A stretch of DNA of 9,175 nt from Bdellovibrio sp. (lineage in GTDB: Bacteria; Bdellovibrionota; Bdellovibrionia; Bdellovibrionales; UBA1609): the NCBI GenBank assembly GCA_003694355.1, contig RFKI01000151.1, positions 1-9,175 on the forward strand, read 5' to 3'. How positions within the stretch are numbered: the first letter of the stretch is position 1; each line of letters begins with the position of its first letter. Both the position numbers and the translations under genes were made by a program. Under the pieces are notes generated by a model that worked only from the letters and a program-made list of their open reading frames with translations, ran no database searches and was not told the origin of the DNA. Positions 1 to 8,200 of this stretch are shown here, one piece after another.

Positions 1-1
1 G

Positions 2-3000
2 TCTATAAACAGAATTTATGGTGATTGTTTAACTAGTGCTTGTTCTGATAATCAATATATTTCTAGCGCTGAGGAGATGGCTGTTTTTGTCCCAGAAAAT
101 ACCACTATAAAAGTCAAATATAAAGTTGATGATGATTTTGTTTTATTTGATGGAGCTTATAGTGTAACTTGTACTGATGATAACGGGCTAATTATTAATA
201 GTGGGAATTGGCTTCTAAAAGATGGTTGTCATCTTGGTGGTGGTTGTGTACCTAATTACAAATTAGCAACAATTAATGTCGATGCCGGATGGCATTATTG
301 GCATCTTTCATTCTGTGAGAGGGGTGGTAATGATTGGTTTGACTTTCGTGTTGTAGACGAATCTGGAAATAATTTTGTTCCTTATTATTATTATTTTACA
401 GCTGTGAATCATTACAGATATCTATCTAAGATTCACCTTAATGAAGGTCTTTACTTGTTTGATTGTAAAGATTTTATAGACAATGATGGTGACTGGAACT
501 TAAACGCCGGCGCTTACGAAAACGATGGAATTCCTGCTCCGTGGTTTAATCACACATTATACAACTCAACTAACGGCTATGAAGTGTTAAATGATAATTA
601 TCCTCAGTTTGGAGAGCTGAACGTGGACTGCTTTGATGAGGGATGTGATGGAAAGCCAGGACCATACGATTTTAATGGCAATTTAGGTAACTGCAATTAT
701 CAGAACGAACATGACTGTAATGATGACTATGACAATGATTTTGACGGCTTAACCGATAGCTTTGATCCTGACTGCAGACCACCAAACGCAGACTGCTCAC
801 TCCTCAACAAATCTTGGGTTGTTCCTTCGTCAAAAAACGGCCTTGACGGCTGCTGCGGCGATGACAATTACACTTTTTCGCCTGACGGGACTGGTGATTA
901 CGGCTGGGCTGGCCCGGATCCTGACAAGGATTATTTATGCTGGTTTAACGAAACCTCTGGCAAAGGCCAATGGGTTTGGGCTAAAGAGCCGACAGTTCCT
1001 TTCCACTTGTACAATGTTGAAAATAATACTAAAAAAGTCAGTGATACTGTTTCCAACGGCCAGCAGTGGTATTACTGCGACGCCACAGGAGACAGCGTTT
1101 TAACTTCCGGCAGCGAAGGCGCTATTGCTGTTGGTGATGAGGAATCTTTTCAAGGTGCAACAATATCAACTCATGATCCTCTTTATTGTTATAATTATCC
1201 TGACCTCGACGGAGATGGATGCTGTGATGAATTTGAGGATAATAAAGGTACTGATCCTTGTGATATACAGGATTACCCTATGGTTGATGGCGAGATTGAT
1301 CCTGATTGTTTTAATCCAAACCCAATTTTTTCTAAATGCACTTTAACCTGTCGATATGCGTGTACTCCTGGCATTGATACTGATGGCGATTCTATTGATG
1401 ATCCTTTCGATGCTGTGAATGATGGGACGCGTGCCCTGCAATTTGGTTGTGATGGCACTGATAATCCTCATTATCCTGGGCCTGGGAACTGCCCTAATTT
1501 AGAAGACAACGGTGAAAGATCATCATATTGCGGCGGCTCTAGCGGTGGCATCGGAGAGCGGCCAAAGGATGATTTGGACACGAGCATTATTCAAGAGCAT
1601 CCATGCGAGCCTGAAAACACTTCTGAAGCTTGCACAAATATTGACCCTGACACCCTTGAGCCTATCGACGATGATTATGACGGCTTTGCTAATTGCGAGG
1701 ATGCTGACTGCTGGGCTTTCCCTGTTTGTGATGATTACGCTGACTGGGGCGGCACTGAAAGAGATTGTGGTGATAACAATGATAATGATGGTGATGGCTC
1801 GACAGACTGTGAAGACACTAACTGCACGCAAAACGGCTATGATGGTGATGGTTATAAATGCAATTATGTGGGTGGTCTTGATTCAAATCAGTATGATACC
1901 ACTTATAAGAACAGATCTTTCTTGTGCTATAAGGCGAACAGCACGAATTATTTTGCTGAGTGCTGCTCTTACAACGACTGCAAAAACATTAACACCATAG
2001 AAAACTATAATTTTTTTGGGATTGGGGATAACATTCATGTTTTGGAAAGCTTTGATACTACGCCAAATAATGTTAGGGTTATCGATAACGTGTTTATCAT
2101 TAACTTAGTTCCAAGTCCTATAAAATGGTCTTTTAGTAACTGGGTGAATTGGTCTGGTTTTAATACTTTAGAGCTTGATTACGGCTCTAACCAAGAAAAC
2201 ATAAAAATGAGGCTGTATGATTCTGACGAGAACCCAATAAGGGATGTGAAGTTTTGGAACAATTCTGTTTCAGGGGGCTCAACAGGTGTTTTCCATCATG
2301 TTTCTTATGATTTAACAGCTAATCCAATCAACCAGGTTGTCGCTAAGTTTTCTGTGGAAGCAGTTGGTAGTGATTCTGGTAAAATCATCCTTGACAACAT
2401 TTACTTAACCACTGACTCCAATCCTGACAATTCTGACAACTGGTACTGCGGTGATTATGGTATTTGGGTTAAGGACTTTGACCCTGCTTCTGGCGACACT
2501 GACATGGTTGTTGCTGCTAAGAGGGGCGCATGCGATGCGAGGCTGGCTTTCGGCTGGACTGGCGGCTTCACAGAAGGCCATTGCTGCGGGGACGACACGA
2601 AAAGCCCATCACAGGCAGAATACTTTAATGACACAGAAGCGGGCTGCTGGGGAGGCATTACTGTGCCTAAGAACCACCTCGTCGGCAAAATGATTGGGAA
2701 CAGAAGCTTCAACAACTTCTTGTACGTGGGCGTTCCGAACACGTCTTTCTTTGCGTGTGGGCCGATAAGCGCTGAATGGAAGAACAAAAAAGTTTCTTAC
2801 GACGGCTCAACAGATGAGTCTTACAACCTCGTCGCTGGCAACCTAAGTTTTTGCAGCGTCGTAGGTGATTTCTTCTGCAACAATTTTACTAATAACGCTG
2901 TTCAGGATGATTTTTATTGGAGCGGCGACAGGACTGGATTAAGCAACACAATACAGCCTAATGAAAGAAACACTGTGAAGGCAAAGCCGTACATTAAGTC

Positions 3001-4366
3001 AGGTTACAATCCGAGGCCGCAAGACCCTGTTTTGGGATGCTGCCCTGCAGACGCGTGCTGGAACGGCACTGAATGCATGGAATCTTGGTACTGGGAGAAT
3101 TACACTCAAAGAGTGCCAGTATTCAACGGCAGCACTGATCATAATCCTGTTCCGAATGAGACTTGGGGTGAAAGATGCATAAACGGCTCTTGGGAGGAAT
3201 CAAACATTAAGAAGACTTGGGACGCTCGTTACACCGGCTTCTGCCATTATGACACGCAATGCCTAGTGAATCCCATTGATCCTCCTGATCCTCATCATTC
3301 TTTCCCAGCTGATTCTTCAAAGCCAGAATTGAATTATTCTGCTGACCCTAACAATTACTGGTTTGCCGGGTTTGATTACCAAGGAAAGAGTGATTGGAAG
3401 AATGATTACTCTGCCACGAAGATTCAATGCATAAACAACGGGACTTTCATAGCAGACCATTACTGCGAGGAAGGAAACTGGTCTTCGAGAACTAAGCTTT
3501 TGGCATCTTTCTTTGTTAATATGACAATTCCAACAGATGATTACACTTTGTTTTGCGAGGACTCTCCTAAAGTATTGTCTGGAAAGCTGCCTGTTGAGAA
3601 GTTCCCAGGCATTAACCTTTCAAAGTTTGCTGCAGGAATTGGTTATCTGCCTGTTGATTCTTTGGCAACCAACGGCTTCTGCGTTATAAGGTTAAATGAC
3701 CAAACAATTGCCGGAACATCGCTTAACCTTGAAATCAACCAGAGCATGAGTCTTATCCAGAAGCAGGGTTACCCTGACGAAGCTGCAATGTCATTTGCCG
3801 AGCTGGTGAGCGGCGCGCAGAATTACTGCGACAATGTTATTTCTAACCCTACATATTTTGACTTCGAATTCCACAAGTGCTCAAATTCTGGAAGCATGAA
3901 GCTTTACTACAATCCATCATTGAAAATGGTTGTGTTCAGCAATCAAAACATTAACAGTTTAGAAAGCACTTCTTTCCAAAACATACTCCAATCAATAATT
4001 AATTTTTTCAAGAGCATTTTCGGCTATGTTGAAACGCAAACAGGCCCTGAATTCAGCTTCGTGAAGGAAAAAACCGATTTCAACAAGCTTTTCATTTACA
4101 AAAAGGCTGACTTGTCAAAAATGATTCTCGGAGTTACAGAAACAAAGTATGACAATCTAACAGGCCTTCCTCAAAAATTTACTTTGATTAATTATACAGG
4201 AATACCAAACATAAGAGACACTTTGATAGTTTCTTCATATTTGTTTAGAAACCAGTATTCTCAAAACGCCTTTAATGTTACAAATGTTGGTTCAAGCACT
4301 TTAGTCTATGGAAAGAATGTAAGTGATGAGGTTTGGATTGACCTAACAGCAAACCTTGAACCATAA
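2..4366 (+). CDS. Giant Cys/Asn-rich secreted surface protein (5'-truncated by the window edge)
   Basis: The reading frame is open from base 2 to the TAA at 4364-4366, giving about 1,454 residues. The ATG at 77 is not a convincing start: the 25 codons before it are open and of the same style. The real start, and any signal peptide or membrane anchor, therefore lie upstream. In order the protein shows a beta-rich N-terminal stretch (to about 475), Asp-rich calcium-binding-like motifs ending in Cys (716-1825), two CCGDD modules (851-943, 2582-2656), a CBM-like jelly-roll segment (2030-2416), short Cys/Trp 'NGS/NGT' motifs (3035-3480) and a C-terminal module (3464-4366). There are about 33 N-X-S/T sequons and many Cys, as expected of an exported glycoprotein. 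There is no C-terminal membrane helix. I infer a surface adhesin or envelope protein of a DPANN archaeon; its molecular function is unknown. Codon use varies sharply along the gene. Confidence 0.92.
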   Translation, partial: SINRIYGDCLTSACSDNQYISSAEEMAVFVPENTTIKVKYKVDDDFVLFDGAYSVTCTDDNGLIINSGNWLLKDGCHLGGGCVPNYKLATINVDAGWHYWHLSFCERGGNDWFDFRVVDESGNNFVPYYYYFTAVNHYRYLSKIHLNEGLYLFDCKDFIDNDGDWNLNAGAYENDGIPAPWFNHTLYNSTNGYEVLNDNYPQFGELNVDCFDEGCDGKPGPYDFNGNLGNCNYQNEHDCNDDYDNDFDGLTDSFDPDCRPPNADCSLLNKSWVVPSSKNGLDGCCGDDNYTFSPDGTGDYGWAGPDPDKDYLCWFNETSGKGQWVWAKEPTVPFHLYNVENNTKKVSDTVSNGQQWYYCDATGDSVLTSGSEGAIAVGDEESFQGATISTHDPLYCYNYPDLDGDGCCDEFEDNKGTDPCDIQDYPMVDGEIDPDCFNPNPIFSKCTLTCRYACTPGIDTDGDSIDDPFDAVNDGTRALQFGCDGTDNPHYPGPGNCPNLEDNGERSSYCGGSSGGIGERPKDDLDTSIIQEHPCEPENTSEACTNIDPDTLEPIDDDYDGFANCEDADCWAFPVCDDYADWGGTERDCGDNNDNDGDGSTDCEDTNCTQNGYDGDGYKCNYVGGLDSNQYDTTYKNRSFLCYKANSTNYFAECCSYNDCKNINTIENYNFFGIGDNIHVLESFDTTPNNVRVIDNVFIINLVPSPIKWSFSNWVNWSGFNTLELDYGSNQENIKMRLYDSDENPIRDVKFWNNSVSGGSTGVFHHVSYDLTANPINQVVAKFSVEAVGSDSGKIILDNIYLTTDSNPDNSDNWYCGDYGIWVKDFDPASGDTDMVVAAKRGACDARLAFGWTGGFTEGHCCGDDTKSPSQAEYFNDTEAGCWGGITVPKNHLVGKMIGNRSFNNFLYVGVPNTSFFACGPISAEWKNKKVSYDGSTDESYNLVAGNLSFCSVVGDFFCNNFTNNAVQDDFYWSGDRTGLSNTIQPNERNTVKAKPYIKSGYNPRPQDPVLGCCPADACWNGTECMESWYWENYTQRVPVFNGSTDHNPVPNETWGERCINGSWEESNIKKTWDARYTGFCHYDTQCLVNPIDPPDPHHSFPADSSKPELNYSADPNNYWFAGFDYQGKSDWKNDYSATKIQCINNGTFIADHYCEEGNWSSRTKLLASFFVNMTIPTDDYTLFCEDSPKVLSGKLPVEKFPGINLSKFAAGIGYLPVDSLATNGFCVIRLNDQTIAGTSLNLEINQSMSLIQKQGYPDEAAMSFAELVSGAQNYCDNVISNPTYFDFEFHKCSNSGSMKLYYNPSLKMVVFSNQNINSLESTSFQNILQSIINFFKSIFGYVETQTGPEFSFVKEKTDFNKLFIYKKADLSKMILGVTETKYDNLTGLPQKFTLINYTGIPNIRDTLIVSSYLFRNQYSQNAFNVTNVGSSTLVYGKNVSDEVWIDLTANLEP
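716..1825 (+). repeat. Region of Asp-rich calcium-binding-like motifs (TSP3/EF-hand-like), several closed by Cys
   Basis: Five degenerate Asp/Asn/Gly-rich motifs lie in this part of the first protein: 716-775 (DYDNDFDGLTDSFDPDC), 1202-1264 (DLDGDGCCDEFEDNKGTDPC), 1376-1426 (DTDGDSIDDPFD), 1667-1711 (DDDYDGFANCEDADC) and 1763-1825 (DNDNDGDGSTDCEDTNC). The pattern DxDxDGxxDxxD resembles calcium-binding thrombospondin type 3 repeats, and the second motif carries the typical GTDP tail. Calcium binding is inferred from the spacing of the Asp residues. They are not a perfect tandem array; other sequence, including a CCGDD module, lies between them. Confidence 0.7.
851..943 (+). other. CCGDD module, copy 1 (in the first giant protein)
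   Basis: The segment starts with CCGDDNYTFSPDG and ends with DKDYLCW. A double Cys followed by GDD, an acidic/aromatic loop and a closing Cys-Trp recurs at 2582-2656. I recall similar CCGDD motifs from other large DPANN surface proteins. The function is unknown; the cysteines probably form disulfides and the acidic residues may bind a metal, both inferred. Confidence 0.55.
2030..2416 (+). other. CBM-like jelly-roll domain (in the first giant protein)
   Basis: About 129 residues have the strand pattern of a carbohydrate-binding-module-like beta-sandwich: a central WSFSNWVNWSGFNTLELDY strand pair, a run of the type 'KMRLYDSDENP', a 'HHVSYDLT' strand, and the closing strand KIILDNIYLTTD, which matches the 'iyiDNIyl' end of CBM11/CBM30-like and related folds. 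The segment has few Cys, unlike its flanks, which supports a separately folded insert. Carbohydrate binding is inferred from fold resemblance only; no ligand residues can be assigned. Confidence 0.5.
2582..2656 (+). other. CCGDD module, copy 2 (in the first giant protein)
   Basis: The segment begins CCGDDTKSPSQAEYFNDTEAG and ends with Cys-Trp (2645-2650), then Gly-Gly. It matches the layout of the copy at 851-943: CCGDD, then a polar/aromatic loop of about 20 residues, then Cys-Trp. A more distant relative may be the GCCPADACW motif at about 3035-3061. Confidence 0.55.
3464..4366 (+). other. C-terminal module of the first giant protein
   Basis: The module opens with CEEGNWSSRTKLLASFF and continues with 'DDYTLFCED', 'NGFCVIRLND', 'AGTSLN' and 'YYNPSLKMVVFS'. 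A hydrophobic/amphipathic helix follows at 3980-4030 (ILQSIINFFKSIFGYV), then a 'DFNKLFIYKK' strand and a beta-rich tail ending at the stop codon. I recall this order of motifs at the C-terminus of other large hypothetical DPANN surface proteins, so it is probably a conserved C-terminal domain rather than random sequence. It has no membrane-spanning segment and no recognisable sorting signal. Its function is unknown. Confidence 0.5.
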
Positions 4367-4369
4367 CAG

Positions 4370-4376
4370 TTTTATA
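4370..4376 (+). promoter_or_regulatory. TATA box of the MEMO gene, leaderless-type promoter
   Basis: TTTTATA is centred about 26-27 nt before the A of the ATG at 4400, which is the usual archaeal distance from TATA box to transcription start. Transcription would then begin at or next to the start codon, giving a leaderless mRNA. The absence of a Shine-Dalgarno sequence in the bases before the ATG (ATTCTAAGCCTTT) fits this. Confidence 0.5.
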
Positions 4377-4399
4377 CCTGAAAATCATTCTAAGCCTTT

Positions 4400-5239
4400 A
4401 TGAGGAAGCCTATAGTCGCAGGCCAGTTCTACGAAGAAGACGAGGAAAAACTGAGAGCGCAGCTTAGGAGGTGCTTCTTGTCTCCTTTCGGCCCTGGAAG
4501 CCTGCCGGAAGAGCCATCAAAAACAGGGTTGAAGGCATTAATATCACCTCACGCTGGTTACGTTTTCTCAGGAGGCTGCGCTGCCCACGGGTTTAAGCTG
4601 CTCGCAGAGTCGGAAAAGCCCGACTTTATAATCCTGCTGGGCTTAAGCCATGCTGGCTTTGACAACTGCGTTTCATTAGAAGACTGGGAGACGCCTCTTG
4701 GCGTAATGCAGAATTACAAGGCTTTCACAAAGCAATTCTCAAAAATCTCAAGAATTCCGATTAATGAGGAAGCTCACGCTAATGAGCATTCTATTGAAGT
4801 CCAGCTTCCTTTCCTGCAGTTCATTTACGAGAAGCCGCCTAAAATAGTGCCGATAATCGTTAGCTCAGAAACAGGGCGCATGGCAGAGTCATTGAACAGG
4901 GCATTAAGCGAAACCAAGAAAAAAGCGGTTATTATTGTGAGCTCTGACTTCACGCACTTCGGCCTTAATTATGGTTATTTTCCGTTTTCGGACAACATAA
5001 AGGAAAACCTTTACAACCTGGACGGCAACGCAATAAAAGCAATACAGACAGGAAACCCCTCTAATTTTTCTGATTACGTTGAAAAGACTGGCGCTACTAT
5101 TTGCGGCAGAGTCCCTATCGAAACTGCAATGCGCGCAATTAAGTCAGAGAATATAAAGCTTTTAACGTATTACACTTCAGGTGACGTAATGCATAATTAC
5201 TCAAGCGCAGTAGGCTATGCTTCAATCGCTTTCTTGTAG
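4400..5239 (+). CDS. amrB: MEMO1 family protein (AmmeMemoRadiSam system protein B)
   Basis: This is a complete 279-residue member of the MEMO family (COG1355), which shares the fold of class III extradiol dioxygenases. Family hallmarks are in order: KPIVAGQFY (3-11), SPHAGYVFSG (49-58, His51), GLSHAG (81-86, His84), EHSIEVQLPFLQ (129-140), SSDFTHFG (181-188, Asp183 and His186), ATICGRVPI (232-240, Cys235) and SAVGYASIAF near the end. His51, His84 and Cys235 match the human MEMO1 metal ligands His49, His81 and Cys244, so the site is intact. The human protein binds copper and affects redox signalling; the prokaryotic reaction is not established. The start is secure: stop codons at 4379 and 4391 lie just upstream in frame, and ATG 4400 is the only start before the conserved N-terminus. 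The protein is probably cytosolic. The usual AMMECR1 and radical-SAM partners are not in this window. Confidence 0.95.
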   Translation: MRKPIVAGQFYEEDEEKLRAQLRRCFLSPFGPGSLPEEPSKTGLKALISPHAGYVFSGGCAAHGFKLLAESEKPDFIILLGLSHAGFDNCVSLEDWETPLGVMQNYKAFTKQFSKISRIPINEEAHANEHSIEVQLPFLQFIYEKPPKIVPIIVSSETGRMAESLNRALSETKKKAVIIVSSDFTHFGLNYGYFPFSDNIKENLYNLDGNAIKAIQTGNPSNFSDYVEKTGATICGRVPIETAMRAIKSENIKLLTYYTSGDVMHNYSSAVGYASIAFL

Positions 5240-5240
5240 A

Positions 5241-5252
5241 AAAATATATATA
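5241..5252 (+). promoter_or_regulatory. TATA box of the second giant gene
   Basis: The run AAAATATATATA begins just after the stop of the MEMO gene and is A-rich upstream, as expected for the archaeal BRE/TATA pair. With the box centred near 5247, transcription would begin near 5270-5276, giving a leader of about 20 nt that contains the ribosome binding site. This suggests the second giant gene has its own promoter. Confidence 0.55.
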
Positions 5253-5283
5253 CAGCACGTCTTACTTTAATAAAAGCAAAAAA

Positions 5284-5290
5284 GGGGTGG
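5284..5290 (+). promoter_or_regulatory. Shine-Dalgarno site that fixes the start at 5295
   Basis: GGGGTGG includes the GGTG core complementary to the archaeal 16S 3' end (anti-SD CACCUCC), ending 5 nt before the ATG at 5295. A TTG directly before the ATG is in frame, but the ATG has better spacing and is the standard choice. An in-frame TAA at 5271-5273 excludes any earlier start. Confidence 0.65.
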
Positions 5291-5294
5291 CTTG

Positions 5295-8200
5295 ATGAAG
5301 AAGTCGCAGCTCACTATTTTTATGATACTTGGATTGGTTTTGATTGCAACTTTTGCTTTCTCACTTTATGCTAAAGGAAAAGTTCAGGAGATAAGGCTGC
5401 AAAAGAAGGTTGACAAGATAATGTCTGACGTGATTCACACTTCTGCAATAGAATATTATGTTACGCTCTGCCTCGAAAATTCTCTGAAGAAAGGGATTAA
5501 CACTTTGCTCAAGCAGGGAGGTTACATTTTCAAGTATCAGAACGGCACTGCACTGCCTGAATCAGCGCCCGATCCTTTCGGACTTCCTTATAATGTTGGC
5601 GCTGTTGATTATTATGATGGCTCTGAAACTTATAAGGTAGCAATGCTTTCCTTTAATGATGTTGAAGTAAATGGCTTGAACTACGCTCCGCCAATATACC
5701 CATGCAACGACTTTTATGGAATAGGTGTTTCTCCAGGTTGGTGCCAGTTCATATATGATTTGAACAAGAACAAGAGCTACAGCTACGGGTCAGATATTCT
5801 TCCAGCGCTTTGCTACGGTGGTGCGACGAAATGCTTGTTTGAAGACACTCTTGGGTTTCAGCCATCAATCCAAAAGCAGCTTGAGGTGTACATCGCAAAC
5901 CACACCAAGCAGTGCGTTGAATTCGAGAAAATAACTGGTTTTAACGAGACTTACAGCATCGAGGAAGGCAACGTGACTGCCTTTGTCTCATTTTCTGAAA
6001 GCACTGTTGAAGTAACCCTTGATTTCCCAATACTGATAACTGTTGGGAATAAGCCGCCCGTAACTAGGATTCTGAATTTTTACGCTTCACAGCACGCAAG
6101 GATAACAGACCTTTACAGGTTCATTAGAGAAATCATACGATATGACAACAAGGAATATTTGCCTGCGGAAGGAATGGGCTTTGAGGGATTGAGCTTCAAC
6201 CTCTTGAAAAACTTCACGCACCTGGCTTATTACAAACCTTATTTCAGCGTTGACGTTGTTCCGCGCATCACAGAAGACATAATAATCATAAAAGACGAGG
6301 ATTCATTGATTGATAACAAGCCTTTGACCATGCAGTTCGCAAGGGAAAACCACGTTCCAGTTCTTGACTACATTAGTTTTCCCAAGCCAAACTTAACTTA
6401 CTCAAATTTTTATGACATCATAGTTCAGGAAAATGACACTATAAACATAACGCCTCTCGGCCATGACGCTGATGAGGACTTGCTTACTTACAAGTACGGC
6501 GCTGTTTCTATTAATGATTATGACAGGACAGCCGCGTGGCGAGCCCGCTATTACGAGGATTACAGCAATAACATGACAGTACCTCTTGGCACGCAGATAG
6601 ATGACTTCAACCATTGGGAAACATCTGATTCTTACATTAATGGGACTGGCTGCGTTAATCCTGAAACAGGCAGCCCCCAGCCGAACAGGTGCGCCTCTTA
6701 CAAGGTGCAGGAAGTTGATTTTGGGCCTCACAACCTGACAGTCGCGGTTTTCGACGATTCAGGACTGAGAGACTTTCAATTGCTGCGAATCCTTGTTGAT
6801 GACATGGTCAAGGCAGTTGCGGTAGGCCAGAACCCTTATTCTGACGTGCAAAACGACTACGCTTCTGTTGAGGACCCTTACATGCTGGACGCCTCCCTTT
6901 CCAGGGACGAATTCATACTGGAGGACTGGACTTACAAATGGGTTGACCAGTTCGAGCCGAACTTCAGCAACGGCACATTGTACTACGGCTTTGACCCCAC
7001 AATTTGGCTTCCCATAGATGTTGATGACAACTTCTCTGACTTTAACATAACAAACATTAAAGGACCTTTCACCAACACCTCAACAGGGTCTTTGCCTTAC
7101 TTAAAGCACAGGATATCCTTGGAAGTGTTCACAGGAACGAGAGACACTGATTACTGGGACGTGAAAGTGGCGCAGTGCCTGCCGCACAGGCTCGAGTCAG
7201 CGCCGTGGCCATACACAAATTATGAAGGGGATGACTTCATTGATGAGTACAACATGACTGTTTCTGACCCTTTCCAGGCAAACCACACCTGCTGCCAGGC
7301 AGGAGACAACACGACTTACGGAAGGCTTTACGGAACATCAACAACTTGTTATGAGATAGAGCAGAACTGGTGCGGCTATCCCGACACTTCTTCAGTTTAC
7401 CCTCCAGGAACTTTAGCATTAAGAAATGACGCTCCCACACCAAGTGTCCTGAACTGCAATGACCCCCTAAAATGCAGGAACAAGATTTTTGAGCGCGCCT
7501 ACACGCAAAAATGCGACGGCACAAGAGGCAATATTTGCAACGGCACAATAACAGACGTTTGGAACTTGACTCCTGCAGGAAACTGCACTTACAACAGCAG
7601 CTATGACGAGCAGTGCTCAGGCTGCGTTAATTACAACAGAACAACTAATGAGACGAGCTGCACTTTGTTTGACGGCACAACATTCGAGTTCGAGGCAGGA
7701 ATAACAGGCTCTAACGGCGCATGCCAGGACACGTTTAAATGCTCGACCCCAACTCTTTATGACGTGCCAGAAGGGATTTGGGGCAGCTGCCAGGGAACTT
7801 GCGACGGCTTCGGAACTTGCACGAAGCCAATAAACTGCGATATTTGCTCAACGCACAACGAGCACGAATGCGTTGAGTACAACGCGACAATGATTGTTTG
7901 GGGGTGCAATGTTACAGCAACAGGTCATAACAAATGCGATCGTAACGGCGCTCCTGACATAAATCCTGAGTTTATTGGCTGCAGAAACCCATGGGCGGCA
8001 GGCTCAGACTTCTGCAACGGGACAGCGCCAGCTCTTTCGCAGTGCGGCCCAGGAGAGTGCTGCAACAGGGACGCAACTTCTTTCCTGAACTGCTTTGACC
8101 CTTGCGAGGATAAGGCAAAGCCGTGCAGCAAAAGAGTCTGCGGCTATGACCCAAACGATCCTTTTGGCGGCGGAACTTACAACGACACTTGCGAAATACA

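Noticed and set aside
77..79. ATG 77 as the true start of the first gene, with GAGGAG just before it as ribosome site
   Set aside because: The purine run touches the ATG with no spacer, and the frame is open to the window edge with the same Cys/Asn-rich style, so the start lies upstream.
379..395. Short TTATTATTATTATT run, possible microsatellite
   Set aside because: It simply encodes four Tyr codons in the first gene; too short to call a repeat element.
762..2000. Plus-strand frames overlapping the first gene (762-1103, 1125-1346, 1512-2000)
   Set aside because: They lie within the first giant gene in another frame, with low-complexity Thr/Ala/Met/Ile-rich translations typical of frame shadows of Asp/Asn-rich coding sequence.
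4367..4399. Terminator after the first giant gene
   Set aside because: No hairpin or clear T-run is present; the TTTT belongs to the TATA box of the next gene.
5240..5294. Riboswitch or small RNA in the gap before the second giant gene
   Set aside because: The 55-nt gap is fully explained by a TATA box, short leader and Shine-Dalgarno site; no stable hairpin is visible.
6402..6731. Minus-strand open frame of 109 codons
   Set aside because: It lies opposite the well-supported cadherin-like coding region, has no promoter or ribosome site, and its translation resembles no known protein.
7237..7548. Minus-strand open frame of 103 codons, Cys-rich
   Set aside because: Its Cys content mirrors the GCA/ACA-rich codons of the sense strand in the Cys-rich region; it is a shadow frame.
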